DNA from: Sclerotinia nivalis
Taxonomy: Eukaryota; Ascomycota; Leotiomycetes; Helotiales; Sclerotiniaceae
Assembly (NCBI GenBank): GCA_029531795.1
Contig: JAPEIS010000001.1
Span: 4,960,001 to 5,024,000 of the forward strand
DNA length: 64,000 nt
Reading direction: 5' to 3'
The notes beneath the pieces were generated by a model that had not been told where the DNA came from, did no database searches, and was given only the letters and a program-made list of their open reading frames with translations. Below are positions 12,537 through 24,979 of this stretch, piece by piece (position 1 is the first letter of the stretch; each line of letters opens with the position of its first letter). Position numbers and translations under genes: made by a program.

Positions 12537-12657
12537 CTCTCCCCTGTAATTTGGTAATTGGTGAATTTCCTTAGTGATAATAAACCCCACTACCTGTGTC
12601 CGCTACATAAACATAATCATAGGAAACCTCTCCTCCTCAATTACATTAACATCAATC

Positions 12658-13964
12658 ATGTCTCGGTCAACAGATCCAGGACACTTCTTTCAGACTGATG
12701 CATCCGAGTCTACACGAGCCCGCAGAGCTGCAAAATCCGGCAACAAAAATGGAAACCCTATCGTTTTACAATCAAAGCTTCTGAGCTTGATTCCAGATCC
12801 ATTTTCGTCACAATGCGTTTACATCGCAGAGAGTGCTGGATGCGTACGAAGGGTCAATATCGAAGTAGGTACGATAATTATCTAAGTTTATGCCGTATCC
12901 TAAATGCCATCTAACAATATTCCTAGACTAGAGATACAAAAACGAACTATAGAGGCCCAACTGCGCCAGTTACTTCAGTAGCCATTGGGGGTCATAGTGG
13001 TAATACAGTTTTCGCGGGATGTTGGGACAAACAAATTTGGAGTTGGGATAGGGAAAGCAAAGTCCTGGGCAAAAAGTTCAAAGGCCATTCTGACTTCGTC
13101 AAAGCTATTGTCTGCGTAAATATTGAGGGAACAGACGTAAGCTCTTTCGCTTTGGTTGGATGCAGGCCCTACTGATAAATTTTCAAGTGTTTAATATCTG
13201 GTGGTGCCGATGCAAAAATAATGGTATGGAACACCACTACCGGCGAACGCTTGCATACTCTTCGAGACAAGAGTGAATCTATGATGGCTGTACAAGACCT
13301 TGCTCTAGATCCTGAAGATTCCACGAACACCGAAATTGTTCTCGTTTCCTCGAGTAGTGACCCTCATATCCGGAGATGGCGCATTAGCCTATCGTCCGCG
13401 TCTCAAATACTTGATACTACTGAAGAAATTCCGGGACAGAGCAAGCCTATTAGGGATACGATTCTTGAGCACGAAACAAGCGTCTACCAAGTCCTATTTG
13501 CTGGCGACGAAGAAGAAACAGATCTATGGACCGCAAGTGCGGATGGTGCAGCTAAATGTTTATCAAGAGCGAGGCATTGGAGCGCAGAAGAAACATACGA
13601 GCATGGAGATTATGTCCGCGCTGTAGCTGTCACCGATACATGGGTTGTGACCGCAGGTAGGGACGAAGATGTGAAGGTTTGGGATAAGGCCACTGGCAAA
13701 CTATGGCATGTTTATGACGGCCATTACGAGGAGGTCACAGGTCTGGCGATCCTTCAAGGGGGGAAACAAGCCGTTAGCATCAGCATAGACGGAACCGTGA
13801 GGATTTGGGGACTTAGCAAGGCGGAGCTCGAAAAAGCACGTCTCGAAAATGAAGAGAAGGCTAAGGGGATTGTGAAGGAGGAAAAAGTTGAGCCTAAAAA
13901 GGGCCTCATGACTGCAGAGGAAGAGGCAGAGTTAGCGGAGCTACTGGACTCTGACGACGACTAA
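12658..13964 (+). CDS. WD40-repeat protein, 397 aa
   Basis: Exons 12658-12864, 12927-13136 and 13188-13964; introns are GTAGGT..TAG and GTAAGC..AAG and the frame is kept. The start MSRSTDPGHFFQTDA is the first ATG after the shared promoter. At least six WD-type units are readable, for example SVAIGGHSGNTVFAGCWDKQ, GADAKIMVWNTTTGE, AGRDEDVKVWDKATGK and SIDGTVRIWGLSKAE. A charged tail of about 50 residues is rich in Lys/Glu and ends in LLDSDDD. Such propellers are usually scaffolds in multiprotein complexes; I cannot name the complex. Divergent pairing with CTF4 suggests shared timing of expression, not necessarily shared function. Confidence 0.88.
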
Positions 13965-15344
13965 TTGCGGCATGACTACGCCAATATAGCATTGAGCCCT
14001 TTTTCTCGAGCCTCTGTCTACTTACTATGTATGAAAGATGTTCTTTAGGAGCACGCGAAATATGTAGCTCGTTGAAGCAGTAAGCTCAAGGCAGGATGTT
14101 CCATGTTTTCAAGCCTAAGGCTAAAAAAAGTTGATTCTGGGCGATTTGACAGGTATACTTCCGTCGATAGCTTCATTAGACGAAACAATTACCTCAAAGA
14201 TGGATATATATATGGACCGTGAAGTAGCAGATGCAAGATTCTTCCTACAATTTGTTGTGAAATGTACTCTGAAATATCAACTCCAAGACGTCAACTCCAA
14301 TATTTATTGAGCCATTAATACCTATAGAATTACGACTATTTCGTGACAATGCTCTTTTATTTATCATCATATATCAAATGGCACCACACTTGCCTCAAAT
14401 ATACTCCCCTGCATTGCGACATGCAAAAAAACAGCTAAAACATGTGTATTGATAGAGTTTACTCCGGATTCACAACCCTTGCATCCTTCTCTGCCAGAGC
14501 GTCAATATTCCTCTATTTGCAAATCAAATAAATCAATAGAATGAGCTAAGATTAGGCCCGTTCCCATTCAGTCAGACAATTTTAGTCCTACTGGGGAGAA
14601 CCCTTCCCCGTGTTGACCTAGAAAGAGCTCGAGATCATATTAGTGTCTCTGATCATTGTACTATCACAACTTCAGACATTTACGCACGACCGAAAATAAT
14701 TTCAATTAGTGTTAGTTTACAGCTTTGCCCTCCCCTAGCTACTCGCTACCTAGGTAGTTAGGTACATGGATGGATATGCTATGAACTTCGGTTTTGAGAG
14801 TTCTAATGAGATTCTTCAATAAACTCGAAAGCTTAAAGCTCACACCTTAGCTTAACACCAATCAATTATGAAGTACAGTGTATGGTGTATGTCTGCCGGA
14901 TAAACATTTTTGTTGTTCCACCGATACGGTTCGTCCCAGCTAGGTAGGTTTTAGTTTTGTGTTGCTCCCCATTTTGTTAGTATACTGTGTGTGAAGATAG
15001 AATGACTGGTTAATGTTCATTCAAAATGATAAACCTTGATTTACATCCTGGCGAAGATCTGTACCAAAATGGACTCAAAATCTATTTTCCTCGGTATCAC
15101 CCACTCACTTACGCCATTTTAGAAGCAGGTCCCTTACACTTCTTGTAAGTGGGGTCGTAGTATTCAATCCTCAGATAGCGGCAGTGGTAAGAGAGGCTTG
15201 GGGGGCCCAAGACCTTCAATTTCATTTCAAGCATTTTCCTATCACTCTTACCTGTTCAGCTATTACCATTTTCATTGCTATTTGTAACTATCATACACAA
15301 TTCTTGTTTCTTGTGCCCAGCACTGTTTTGCACTTCAGAGTTTC
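13965..15344. other. Intergenic, no gene seen
   Basis: AT-rich DNA between the WD40 gene and the large orphan gene, both on the plus strand. It contains short direct repeats of GTCAACTCCA/CAACTCCAA near 14279-14300 and the tail of the 15.3-kb promoter, but no open frame of note and no RNA gene I can recognise. Confidence 0.6.
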
Positions 15345-18300
15345 ATGAACGGATATTTGGCAAACATTAGCCAAGAAGGAAACCATTCCCAAGCTTTAGA
15401 ATATAATTCGATTCTCAAAATGGCACCGATAGTTGCGGACGAAGCTCATAGTGTTGGAAAGCTGGTTGCATTAGAAGGAAACATAAACACTATTACAACT
15501 CAACTACGACTCCTTCCACACTCGCATATGATTCTTATTCTTGCGCCGCTCGACCATTATTTAACTGAAGACCACAAAGGAGAACCATTCGAGGCTCGAG
15601 CATTCGTTCGTGATGTTCATATTGCTCTCACGCGACGAAACGAAGTAGCGAGGTCATTTTTACGATCATCGTCACAATCAAAATTGGCATTTTTGAATGG
15701 CGGTAGTGTTAGTGCGCGAGCAATATGCGTTGCGAAAATATCCCAAAGGCTCACGTATGGAAATTTCGCAGAAGCCGAGATAATCTTCCATGATATTGTC
15801 AAGGATGGAGTAGCAGGCCTTTTCGAAGGTACCAAGTCTTCATCCTCCTCCTCGAAACCTACGCCTATTCCAGAGCCGGCAAAAGTAACAGCTAGACCTC
15901 GCGCAAAGCTACCAAAGAGGTTGGATTTAAGAAGTACAAAGAGCGCAACGACATTAAGTGGAAAAGATCTGCCAGAATATGAGATCGACATTGAAGGAAA
16001 TGGTATACCTGGAGCTCGAAATCCGAGAAGCATGGGTGATAGCGGTCCTCAAATTATACATATTCCTGGAGAATCTCGGACGATCACAAGACGATCGGTG
16101 CGGGAATCTCAGCATGGAAACGATATCGTGACAACGGTCGTTTCAGTACCTTCTGAGCCAAGGACAATAAGTCAAATCAATGGAACACGTTGTCGGCTGA
16201 GCCAGTACAGTGGCACATTCGGACCCCGGCCATCATCAAGCTCAAAGCCATATTTTGCCGTACCGAGAAGCAGATATTCAACACAACAAACTACAGACAT
16301 TGATGAAGATGAAGATTACTTTGAATACATCTCACAAGATGATGAAAACTTATTTTCTTCACCTAACGTTGTTTATGGTGAAGCATGTGTTGTGGATATG
16401 CAATCTGCTTTACCAACACCGACAACGCCGAGCTGGACCAAGTCTATAGGAGATCTGTTACTCCATGATGATACGGAAAACTCGATCTATTTCAAACATG
16501 CAGCATCGACAAGCGATCTCAGGAGTTCATTCAATATATCCAGAGGGAGTTTTATGAGGGATTCGACTTTTGAGCAATTGCCAAAAGCAGCATTTGTTAA
16601 GGCGTCAAAAACTACCATTAGGAGGTCTTTGACTCCAAGCACTCCGAATTTTAGAGACTCGATACGGTCAAACTTAAGGGGTGTGCCTCATACACTCAAG
16701 GGTTGTGGTACCGAAATTGAGGAGGATCTCGATTCGACTAAGCCTGTATTTGATATCGCTGAGGATGTAATCATTCATTTCACGGATAATTCTCCAATAG
16801 AAATTAGTCGATCAATATCAGAGTATAGGAGTGGTAATTTTCCAATCTCTTCACCACTTTTACCGCGGCCACTACCAACTCCTCCTACTACAGCGCCTAT
16901 GGCAAATGAATCTTTGAATTCAGGACAATTTGTAACTCAATGGAAGCCTAAAACTCACAGCGATTACCAAAAACGCGTCGAAGCTGATTCTTATTTCAGC
17001 GAGTCGCCGGTTCAGGAAGAGATCGAGCGGCAGAGGGCATTTAATAGGCCCCTATCAACATCCGCATCAGCTACCTTTCCTATTAACAAAGGCACGGTCG
17101 ATAAGTTCTGCGAATTTTCAGGTGCATACACCAATAAGTCAATTGATATCCAAAATGAATTCCGCTCTTTCTTGAATTTTCATTTTCCAGAAGAGGCCAA
17201 GGCACTCAACCAATATCAGAATTCGCTAATGTTTGAGTCGGGTGCATTTTGGAAAGACATGTTCAGCAACGGTAGTTCAACATCTTGCGAAGGACCTGCT
17301 GTGGATCAAATCATAGCAGTTGGATGTGAAAAGGGAATAAGTGATGTTTTCTGCACTCAACTACTTAGGCAAGTCGAAAACATTGGCGTCAAGAAAAGTG
17401 GTGAGAGTCGAAGTGGCCGACTTGATCTCAGGTATTTGGACTTCAATTTTTGTGATTGTTCTCATTGATTAACGGCAATTAGATTCTTAATCGCAAGTGC
17501 TATGCAAACTTTCATGTCTCAACCACTACTTGCTCGCAAAGATTTAGATCCCATGACCGACCCAAGATTACTCGCCGACCTAATTGTTCCACATCTCGAA
17601 ACATACCTTGCTACCAATTCCTTGGTCCGATTTCTAGTCCTCAGCTTCCCATTTGACCAAATTGCGACAGTCATTGCTCTTCGGAGCCTTCTAGGTTCAG
17701 ATCTTGTGAAAGTTGCTGGAGTTTTAGATACTCTTTCTTCAGATCCTCCTTCATTTGCTAAACCTCCACTTCCCAAATTTCATTCTTCGCATCATTCATT
17801 CGACGCCGCCGTCGCTACCGATCTTCCTAAACGTCCGGAACGTTCTCAGCGATACCCTCTTAAATCTTCTCTTGATGCCTTGAGAGACGCCGACCCAGAA
17901 ACGATACTCAATCGATCTTCATCATCCTTCTCTCTCTTTTTTAAAGCCGACTACCACTTATCATCTACCGCTTCAGGCCCCGAGATTCAAAATTTCTTAA
18001 CTTTAATCCGCAAAAATATAGTAGAAAGATTATCCTGGTATAATATTGAACAGGTCTTCCTCCGGCCCCTCCCAATACCGAGCCCAACAGTGATCATGAA
18101 AGATGCATCGACATCCATGGAAGAGCTCTTGCGTGCAGATTCTGACACAGACATGTCACAATTTATTGCCAAACAAGATTCATTCATAACTTCCTCCTTA
18201 TACGATAGCGATTTATCAGACATCGAAATCCTACGCTTACCTACACATCTATCCACCCGCCCATCTTACTTTCCAGTCACTAGCCAAGCAACCAGTCGCC

Positions 18301-18794
18301 CAATATCCCCACTGCCTGCTATTCCTCCTCGCTCATCTTCGTATAGTGCTAGTGGCTCCACTATCCGTCATATTCCCATCGCTATCGAACGACAATCTAT
18401 ACCCCGCGACACCATGCCTTCCCACGATCAACTCTTTCCACCACCTCAAACCCAAAATCACAACCAAGAAACACAACAGCAAGAACAACAAGACGCAGAA
18501 TACATCTACGCTCACAGCATCACAAGCTCCACCTCAATCCCCCACCTCGATCGCACCCACTCGGATGAAATCAGTCTCGATGTCTCCGAAGTCGATCTCG
18601 AAGGCGAAGTAGATAGCGAGGATGATGCGTACGATCGCATGGTTATGGGATGTTATTCGCCCATGATTGCGCGGAGGAGGAGCATGTTTCTTCAGACGAG
18701 ATTTGGGGGTGGGAGTGCGAGTGGGAAGGAAGAGGTGAAGGCGAGGGCAAAGGGGAATAGTAGGAAGGCGCTTAAGTGGTTGGGATTGGCTTAA
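15345..18794 (+). CDS. Large Ser/Pro-rich fungal protein of unknown function, about 1132 aa
   Basis: Two exons, 15345-17431 and 17483-18794, joined by a short intron (GTATTT..TTAG) that restores Arg (AG|A) and keeps frame. The start may be 15345 (1132 aa) or MAPIVADEAHSVGK at 15420 (1107 aa). The first 160 residues look folded (HMILILAPLDHYL; ARAFVRDVHIALTRRNEVA; GSVSARAICVAKISQRL); the rest is mostly low-complexity, with Ser-, Pro- and Asp-rich stretches. A second ordered block spans the intron (about residues 580-760, including FLIASAMQTFMSQPLLARKD and SLVRFLVLSFPFDQIATVI). The C-terminus is basic (RKALKWLGLA). There is no signal peptide or clear membrane segment. Some fungal annotations name similar proteins gastric mucin-like because of composition; that label carries no function. 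I do not recognise a catalytic domain. Confidence 0.8.
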
Positions 18795-19331
18795 TTGGAT
18801 ATTGGATGGAGTTTCTAGACGGATACTTCGTTTTGGGTGGGCGTATTTGTTATATTGTTAACCGTTTTTTTTTTCTCTCCTCCTTTTCTTTTGGGCATTT
18901 ACGAGGCGAAATGATTGGGTTAGATGTGTATATATCATGTTATATAATATCGGTAAATTCTTGAGATTTAATCATGTAGAGATTAAAGGAAAGCAAACTG
19001 ATTCAATATTAAATCCAAATCCAAAATCTAAAATCTAAAATCCAAATCCAAATTCCCTATTGATTATTCATTATTCATTCAGTAGAATAGATGATTTAAA
19101 TTCTCTCTTATATAACAAAGAGTCTCCTCTCATATATCTTCTATTACTTTATATCGATCTCTTTCTTCTTTTCTTCTTTACTTCTTTACTTTCTCTCTTT
19201 CCTTATTTCTTCTTCTCTCCTTTTTTTCTTTTTTTTCTTCTTCTCTCTTTTTCTCTTCTTTCACTCCTTTCTCTCAATTCATATTTCAGATTCAAGATTT
19301 CATCCTATATTATTATACTTCACACTTCACA

Positions 19332-19363
<32 letters not shown>

Positions 19364-19926
19364 ATATTTCATATTTCATATACACAAACATACTATACTA
19401 TAGCAGCCATCAGAATCTCAAGCAAATTCGCAATAGACTATGTAAGCTTTTGATTTAAAGAGCTAGAGCACGAATGATAGATATCTCAATCGCCTCCCCT
19501 CACCTTCCTTATCCAAGCTCTCAATCCGGTTTTAAATCTCGATCTCTTGCGGTTACGGAAATGCACATTAGATAGAGAATATACAATCATATCACCACAT
19601 CTCACCAAAGATCAACACGATGAATGAACACTTCAAAGATCAAAAACATTATAAAGTAACTTGATTCATTATTATCCTCCATACTGCAGTTAATACTACA
19701 AGAGGGCTTTCCATGCTCAAATAACAAATGCCAATCGCCGAATGCCCACTGAATTGTAAACGAATAAGCCAGTACCAGCTCCTATTCCAGCCATCTCATC
19801 ACTCATTTCTTCCATGCCATGATAACATCCTCCCATCAATTGTAACAATTTGTTTCATTCCTTCTGACACATCATTACCACATCATTCGTGATTAGTATC
19901 GTACAGGCTAATATACGTCACTAAAT
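18795..19926. other. Intergenic with pyrimidine-rich tract and (TTTATAC)n repeat
   Basis: Between two convergent genes. 19100-19300 is almost pure C/T on the plus strand. 19333-19365 is a run of the 7-mer TTTATAC/ACTTTAT (about four to five copies). The 132-codon open frame over this tract is low-complexity and not credible as a gene. Confidence 0.75.
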
Positions 19927-20985
19927 TTAAGCACCCTCGTCATCATCAATGCGGATGGAACCCTCGCTAGACAAACCATGGCTCCACCATCCATCAACAG
20001 ATGTAGCGGCACTATCATGAGCGAACAAGAGCCAAAGACCAAAGACTGGCTTAGCCAAGACATCAAGAACAGCATAAGCAATGATCTCAGCATCAACCGA
20101 CCAAGTGCGAGATCCATCACCAATACCCCAGACAATTGGGTAAAGGGTCCAGACGATCAAAGTGTAAGCTGCAATGGCAGTAAAAAGCTTCGAGGTCTTA
20201 GCATCTCTGCTAGAGACAGCACGACGACCAGGGATGACAAGTTGATAGATGATGGCCAAGAAAGCAACGCATCCCATAGCATACCAACCCCACTTAGCAG
20301 CTCCATCATTGTGGTAAGCCGCAAAGAGCCCAGTCAAAACCATGACGAGATCGGCAATGATGGCAACAAGGATATTGGCACCATTGAGACCGGCAAGGAA
20401 TGCAAGGTCGAGAAGGAGAAGAGGAGTAGTCAAAGTCCAATCAACGTAACGAGCCCAGAAAACTTGTCGGTAGATGTGTTCAAAAGTATCTGGGGTATGG
20501 TTGTGTGATTCCCGATGAACGATATGCGTAAGTGCGTTTCCATCACCAATTGCCATTGCATAGTATGAGAGAGTGGCGAAGAGAGTGATGAATGTGGTAA
20601 TAACATGAAAGAGACGTTTTTGCTATGGAACGAATAAGTTAGCACATGGATAAATTGACGAAGAAGCAATCTGCCAAACACTTACAACTGGTTGTCTCCA
20701 AGCCAAATAGGTAAAGGTAAGAGTTGAGAGAAACATGATCACAAAGACGACCTAGATATCGCCGAATTAGCAAGTAATAGATGCGTTGGAATTGAGATCA
20801 CCTACCCATAATGTGGTCTGTCCCGTATGACCTATGGTCTCATATGTTGGAACATTAGGAACGACACTTGGAATTGGGGCAACAGATGGAGTGGCTGATG
20901 GACTGGGCGTGCTTGTTGGGACCAGAAGAGAAGAGGATTTTCCTCTCAAAGGCTCCATATCGAAAGCTTGCATAGGATCAATCAT
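19927..20985 (-). CDS. Microbial-type rhodopsin (fungal opsin), proton-pump residues intact
   Basis: Exons on the minus strand: 20985-20806, 20751-20686 and 20622-19927; 313 aa. A disordered Pro/Ser/Thr N-terminus of about 55 residues precedes seven hydrophobic helices. Helix C reads RYVDWTLTTPLLLLDLA: Arg140, Asp143 (counterion/acceptor, bacteriorhodopsin D85) and Asp154 (donor, D96), spaced 11 apart as in the pump. Helix G reads YAVLDVLAKPVFGLWLL with Asp269 (D212) and the retinal Schiff-base Lys273 (K216). Presence of both carboxylates and the lysine predicts a light-driven outward proton pump like the Leptosphaeria-type opsin, unlike opsin-related proteins that lack the lysine. Upstream in-frame ATG at 21081 would add a poorly conserved-looking leader, so MIDPMQAF at 20985 is preferred. 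No carotenoid genes lie nearby. It could correspond to one of the Botrytis bop opsins, but I cannot tell which. Confidence 0.95.
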
Positions 20986-21350
20986 ATTGATTGAAAGTTG
21001 ATGGATGATTTGAATCTTGTAGATGGATGGTAGGTAATTAAATTGAAGAAACAAAATGTATGTAATGAAGTCAAGATGCAAGATGGAAGATGGAAGAGGA
21101 GTAGAGGAAGAGATAGAAAGAAGAAGGGAAAATGAAGAGGAGTAAGTAAGAGATCAACTCCAGGAAGACTAGGAAGACTAGGAAGATTAGGTAGGTCACG
21201 CACACACCACAAAGGATGACCTAAGAGGCCAATTTTGATTTGTTAAACCTGAATTGGGATATTGAAGAGAGAAGCTGCCCCCGGAGGCATAAGCGGGAAA
21301 GTACGATCCAGACTCAACTTCCCCATCAAATCATGTTACGAAATTCAAGG

Positions 21351-21390
21351 AAAAGAGGGAAAAAGAGGGAAAAAGAGGGAAAAAGAGGGA
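21351..21390 (+). repeat. Four perfect 10-bp repeats (AAAAGAGGGA)
   Basis: Four head-to-tail identical copies, about 370 bp upstream of the opsin ATG. Purine-only strand; could form triplex-like structure, but no function is shown. Confidence 0.95.
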
Positions 21391-21511
21391 AGAGAGTAGT
21401 AGTTTACCTCAAAAGCAGCAAGCAGCATATGCACATCACCTAGGTAATTTAGAGCGGTATCAAATAGAATGTGCAGTACTTCATACCCTCATACCGCAAG
21501 TCCGTATTCAT

Positions 21512-21574
21512 CCTTTGCCTCTTTTACTTCCTTTGCCTCTTTTACTTCCTCTGCCTCTTTTACTTCCTTTGCCT
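21512..21574 (+). repeat. 18-bp tandem repeat, about 3.5 copies
   Basis: Unit CCTTTGCCTCTTTTACTT, three full copies (third with one T-to-C change) plus a half copy. A short open frame across it encodes repeating SFASFT, which follows from the repeat length and is not evidence of a protein. Confidence 0.95.
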
Positions 21575-22257
21575 TCTCTTGCATCTCCTCAATGGAAATG
21601 ATGAAAAATGTACTGAGATTCGATCTGCTCGCTGCTACAAACAATAACATGGAATCAAACAACGATGATTTGATGTTGATGTCATCGAAATATGAAAAAT
21701 GAGGAGATGTCTTTGTTGTTGATTGGTTGATGATTTAATGTAGTTTAGTGTTGAGGTCCAAGCTTCTTGGGGGAACTCTGAGACATTTGTTCATGAAGTC
21801 TCGGAATGGGGATTGTTGACTGGTGAAGTTATTTGTTGTTGTTGGTGTTGAAGATGTATATTATTAGTTAAGTATATTTATCACAATTGTTCGAAATGAT
21901 GAAGATGGGATGGAAAAAGGTACGAGTAGATGGATTACTAGATAGATGATCATATCGATAAAATTTCATTTTCCTCTACTCTTTCTTCCCTTCCCCCTTA
22001 CCAAATAATTAGCATAATGTCATGCATCATGCAATTAATTCTACATTTGTCCAAAGACAAAATGAAAGTACAGAGTACAGAGTGATACAAGGATTAGCTC
22101 ACCACCCGAGCTCAATCCTTCCCTTCCCCAGAATCCTTTTACCTCTTCTCCACTTTTATCATCATGGCAAATCGAAGAAACCCATGAAGATCGATCAAAA
22201 TTTCAAAACAGGAATGCGTGGAGTGCTTAGCTCATCAGTTCGTCAAGCTTCACCTTT

Positions 22258-22286
22258 TGATTTTTATTTTTTATTTTTTTTATTTT

Positions 22287-22323
<37 letters not shown>

Positions 22324-22339
22324 ATTTTTTTTTTTTTTG
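22258..22339 (+). repeat. T-rich (ATTTTTT)n low-complexity tract
   Basis: About 80 bp of T runs separated by single A, ending in 18 consecutive T or nearly so. It is the core of a spurious open frame. Confidence 0.95.
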
Positions 22340-23393
22340 GCTTACATCACCGGACTGGACTCGACTTCTTTCATCTTTTCATCATCTTCTTCCTTCTACC
22401 AAGTTTTTTCTATTAGCAGTAAATATATATACGCACGCGGCCGGAGTAGTAACTCCGATCGCTTGGCACGGGACCTCAAAATAGAAACGGATGCATTCGG
22501 GGCTAAAACATCCGTTGCAATTCAAAGCATAATCTTGAAATTCCTTTTCTACAAATTGCAAATTGCATTTAATACGCACTCGTCTTTTATTTCTTGTATT
22601 CATTGGATGTAAATTAGTGTACAGAGTATCAGAAACACATCATTTCTACTTTGATTACATCCGCCAGCCATAGTCCAACGTTGTACAGCCTCTTTTGTGG
22701 AGGATTGGCGGGCGTGGCGTGGCGTGACTAATTGCATTGTGTGAGGTATCTGGTGCTGTTTCCTATCTGATATGTTTGAGTTCATCTTGTTGCTGGCAGT
22801 CCCAGTTTCGGAGAAGAGTTTATAGGATTCTATAGAACTAATGAATCTTCACAAGTCAAAGTCAAATTTCACTTGATTCAATAGTTTTTGTTCTTCGTGA
22901 CTTTACCCAGTTGTACCAACTACAATCGTCTACTCCATCCAGTATTATCTTCTCGCTCTTCTGAGCGTATGGTATATCATAATCATAACGCGTTGAAAGT
23001 GATCATATGTACCACATTAGTGCAACGCACAAAAAGGTATTCCCATCGCATATTTCCTACCCAATTATCCAAAACTTTAACAATATGTAGTACATATAAG
23101 TGTTTTGGCTTTACTATGGAAGAAGGAATTGGTCTTGAAGTTGTGATATATATTATATAATCACCTCGCACTATCCACTTCTTCATCTATTCAATATTTC
23201 ATGATTTTATCTTTCCGATAGTGTTTTGTTAAAGGCCTTCAGTTCTGTATATTTGAGGCCCTTGAATACCAAGAATATAACATTAAGATTCTTGTCTTTC
23301 TCAATACCTTTATCACCACCATCTAAACCGACACATTAGTCCGCATCCGCTTTCAATTCAACGAGTCCTAAATGTCATGGAGATTGTCACATT

Positions 23394-24157
23394 AACCAAG
23401 GACTTCAAAAAAACGAAGCGGGCGAATACCAATTCAGTCATGTGAAACTTTCATACGCAAATACGATGAACTATAGCATGCAAAGTGTCTTGAACGCTTC
23501 TTTGACCGCAAGCACCTAGATAGCCTCGAGATATATGATCCTAAATATAAACATGAAGGATGAAGGTCTTCAGTTGAAGCGAACCTGGACAGTATTATCA
23601 TATCCAAATTACTATTACATCAAAATACCAAGTCCTTGGACTTACAACCATCCAGACCTCGAGGATCGAATTACCCCCGAGGTGGAGATATAAGTATCAA
23701 AGGATGAATATCAAGCATTTGTTTTAAGTGGTATGCATCAACGCTTTTTGAAAAAGTCGACCCGGATCATTTAAATAAATCTATGTTTCTTTTTAGTGAT
23801 TGTTTAGCCATTGAAGATTCTATAAAGATATCTTTAAATAGAATCCTGATGGTTGTTTTTCATCTCTATGCATTCAATAATATTTAAAACGATATTACAC
23901 ATGCAAATTCTGTTCCAAGAAAATATCACGGCAATCCTGATCAAATTTCGATAGCTGAAATGGATTTGGAAATCGTGTCATCTAAAAAAGACATACAATA
24001 ATCAAATCACATTGGAAAGAATAATATCAATACTCTTAGAGACTTACAAACATAGCTACTCAGAAAATCGCCTAATAACTTTTCGTTTCAAGAGAAGGTG
24101 AAAAAACTCCGAAATTGATATAGAAAAGAGCCTATATCTGCGCACGATATATTGTGA
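23394..24157 (+). pseudogene. Possible decayed coding region with in-frame stops
   Basis: One plus-strand frame gives protein-like text over about 255 codons, interrupted by stops at 23474 (TAG), 23561 (TGA), 23705 (TGA), 23885 (TAA), 23999 (TAA), 24053 (TAG) and 24116 (TGA), ending at 24155. Readable pieces include CLERFFDRKHLDSLEIYDPK, TLFEKVDPDHLNKSMFLF and PRKYHGNPDQISIAEMDLEI. The longest open piece is 59 codons. All the stops are the kind that C-to-T change would make from CAA, CAG or CGA, as expected after repeat-induced point mutation. Stops are roughly half as frequent as base composition predicts, which is suggestive only. The family is not recognised. Confidence 0.3.
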
Positions 24158-24919
24158 AAGAGGTAGGTCGAGATACGTGCGTCCCGATAGCACGCTGCGA
24201 GGGGGAATAGGATACGAACTGATCAGATTACATTGTATAAACTTCGAATAGTAGAACTAATGTGAATAACAATGGGTTGGGATTGTATACAGTGGGTATG
24301 TAAAAAGACTAGTGAAAACGATTGATTATTCTAGAAAGGAAGGTGAAGCTTTTTTCTTATATTTAACTACGAAGGATTATGTGATCTAATGCCTATGAAC
24401 TAGCTACGTATGTGGTCCTAGCAATCCAACTTTCTCACAATATACTAGCTGGCTAATGTGCGATTTTATGAGATGTTTCATTCGTATTTATCTTGAATAT
24501 TTATTCTATTTGTGGAAGTGTGGAATGAACTTCTGAAGTTCGGGGGGGATGGAATGGAGGGATGGAGGGATGGAAGGAAGGAAGAAACGAGGGAGATAGT
24601 TAAGCGAGGGGTTGGTTTGGGTTGGGTTGAGGTTTTTTGGAGTTGGCAGGTGGGATTAAGATGGGTTTGATGGATTTGAGCAGAGATTAGAGATTGTGCG
24701 TTGGGATGGGATATAAGGAGAAAGAAGGAGAGGTTGAGTTAATGGAGGGATATAGTTATGGAGGAGTAGAAGGGAAGGAATGGGAAGAAAAGGAAAGGAA
24801 AGGAAAGGAAAGGGGATGAAAAGGGGATGAAATAGATATTGGTTAGGTATACCGATCAGCAGGTGGCTAGGGCTAGGTAGGTATCTAGATGATGAGATGA
24901 GATGAGATAGAAAAATGGA

Positions 24920-24979
24920 ATGTATGTATGTATGGATGGATGGATGGATGGATGGATGGATGGATGGATGGATGGATGT
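24920..24979 (+). repeat. Tetranucleotide microsatellite (ATGT)n-(GGAT)n
   Basis: Three to four ATGT units run into about twelve GGAT/TGGA units. Flanks are also A/G-rich with GAAAG and GAGAT iterations (24780-25020). Confidence 0.95.

Noticed and set aside
19060..19458. 132-codon hydrophobic frame
   Set aside because: Encoded by a C/T-rich tract; composition explains the Leu/Phe/Ser content.
22022..22612. 196-codon frame
   Set aside because: Built around a T-rich low-complexity tract (Phe/Ile run); not protein-like otherwise.
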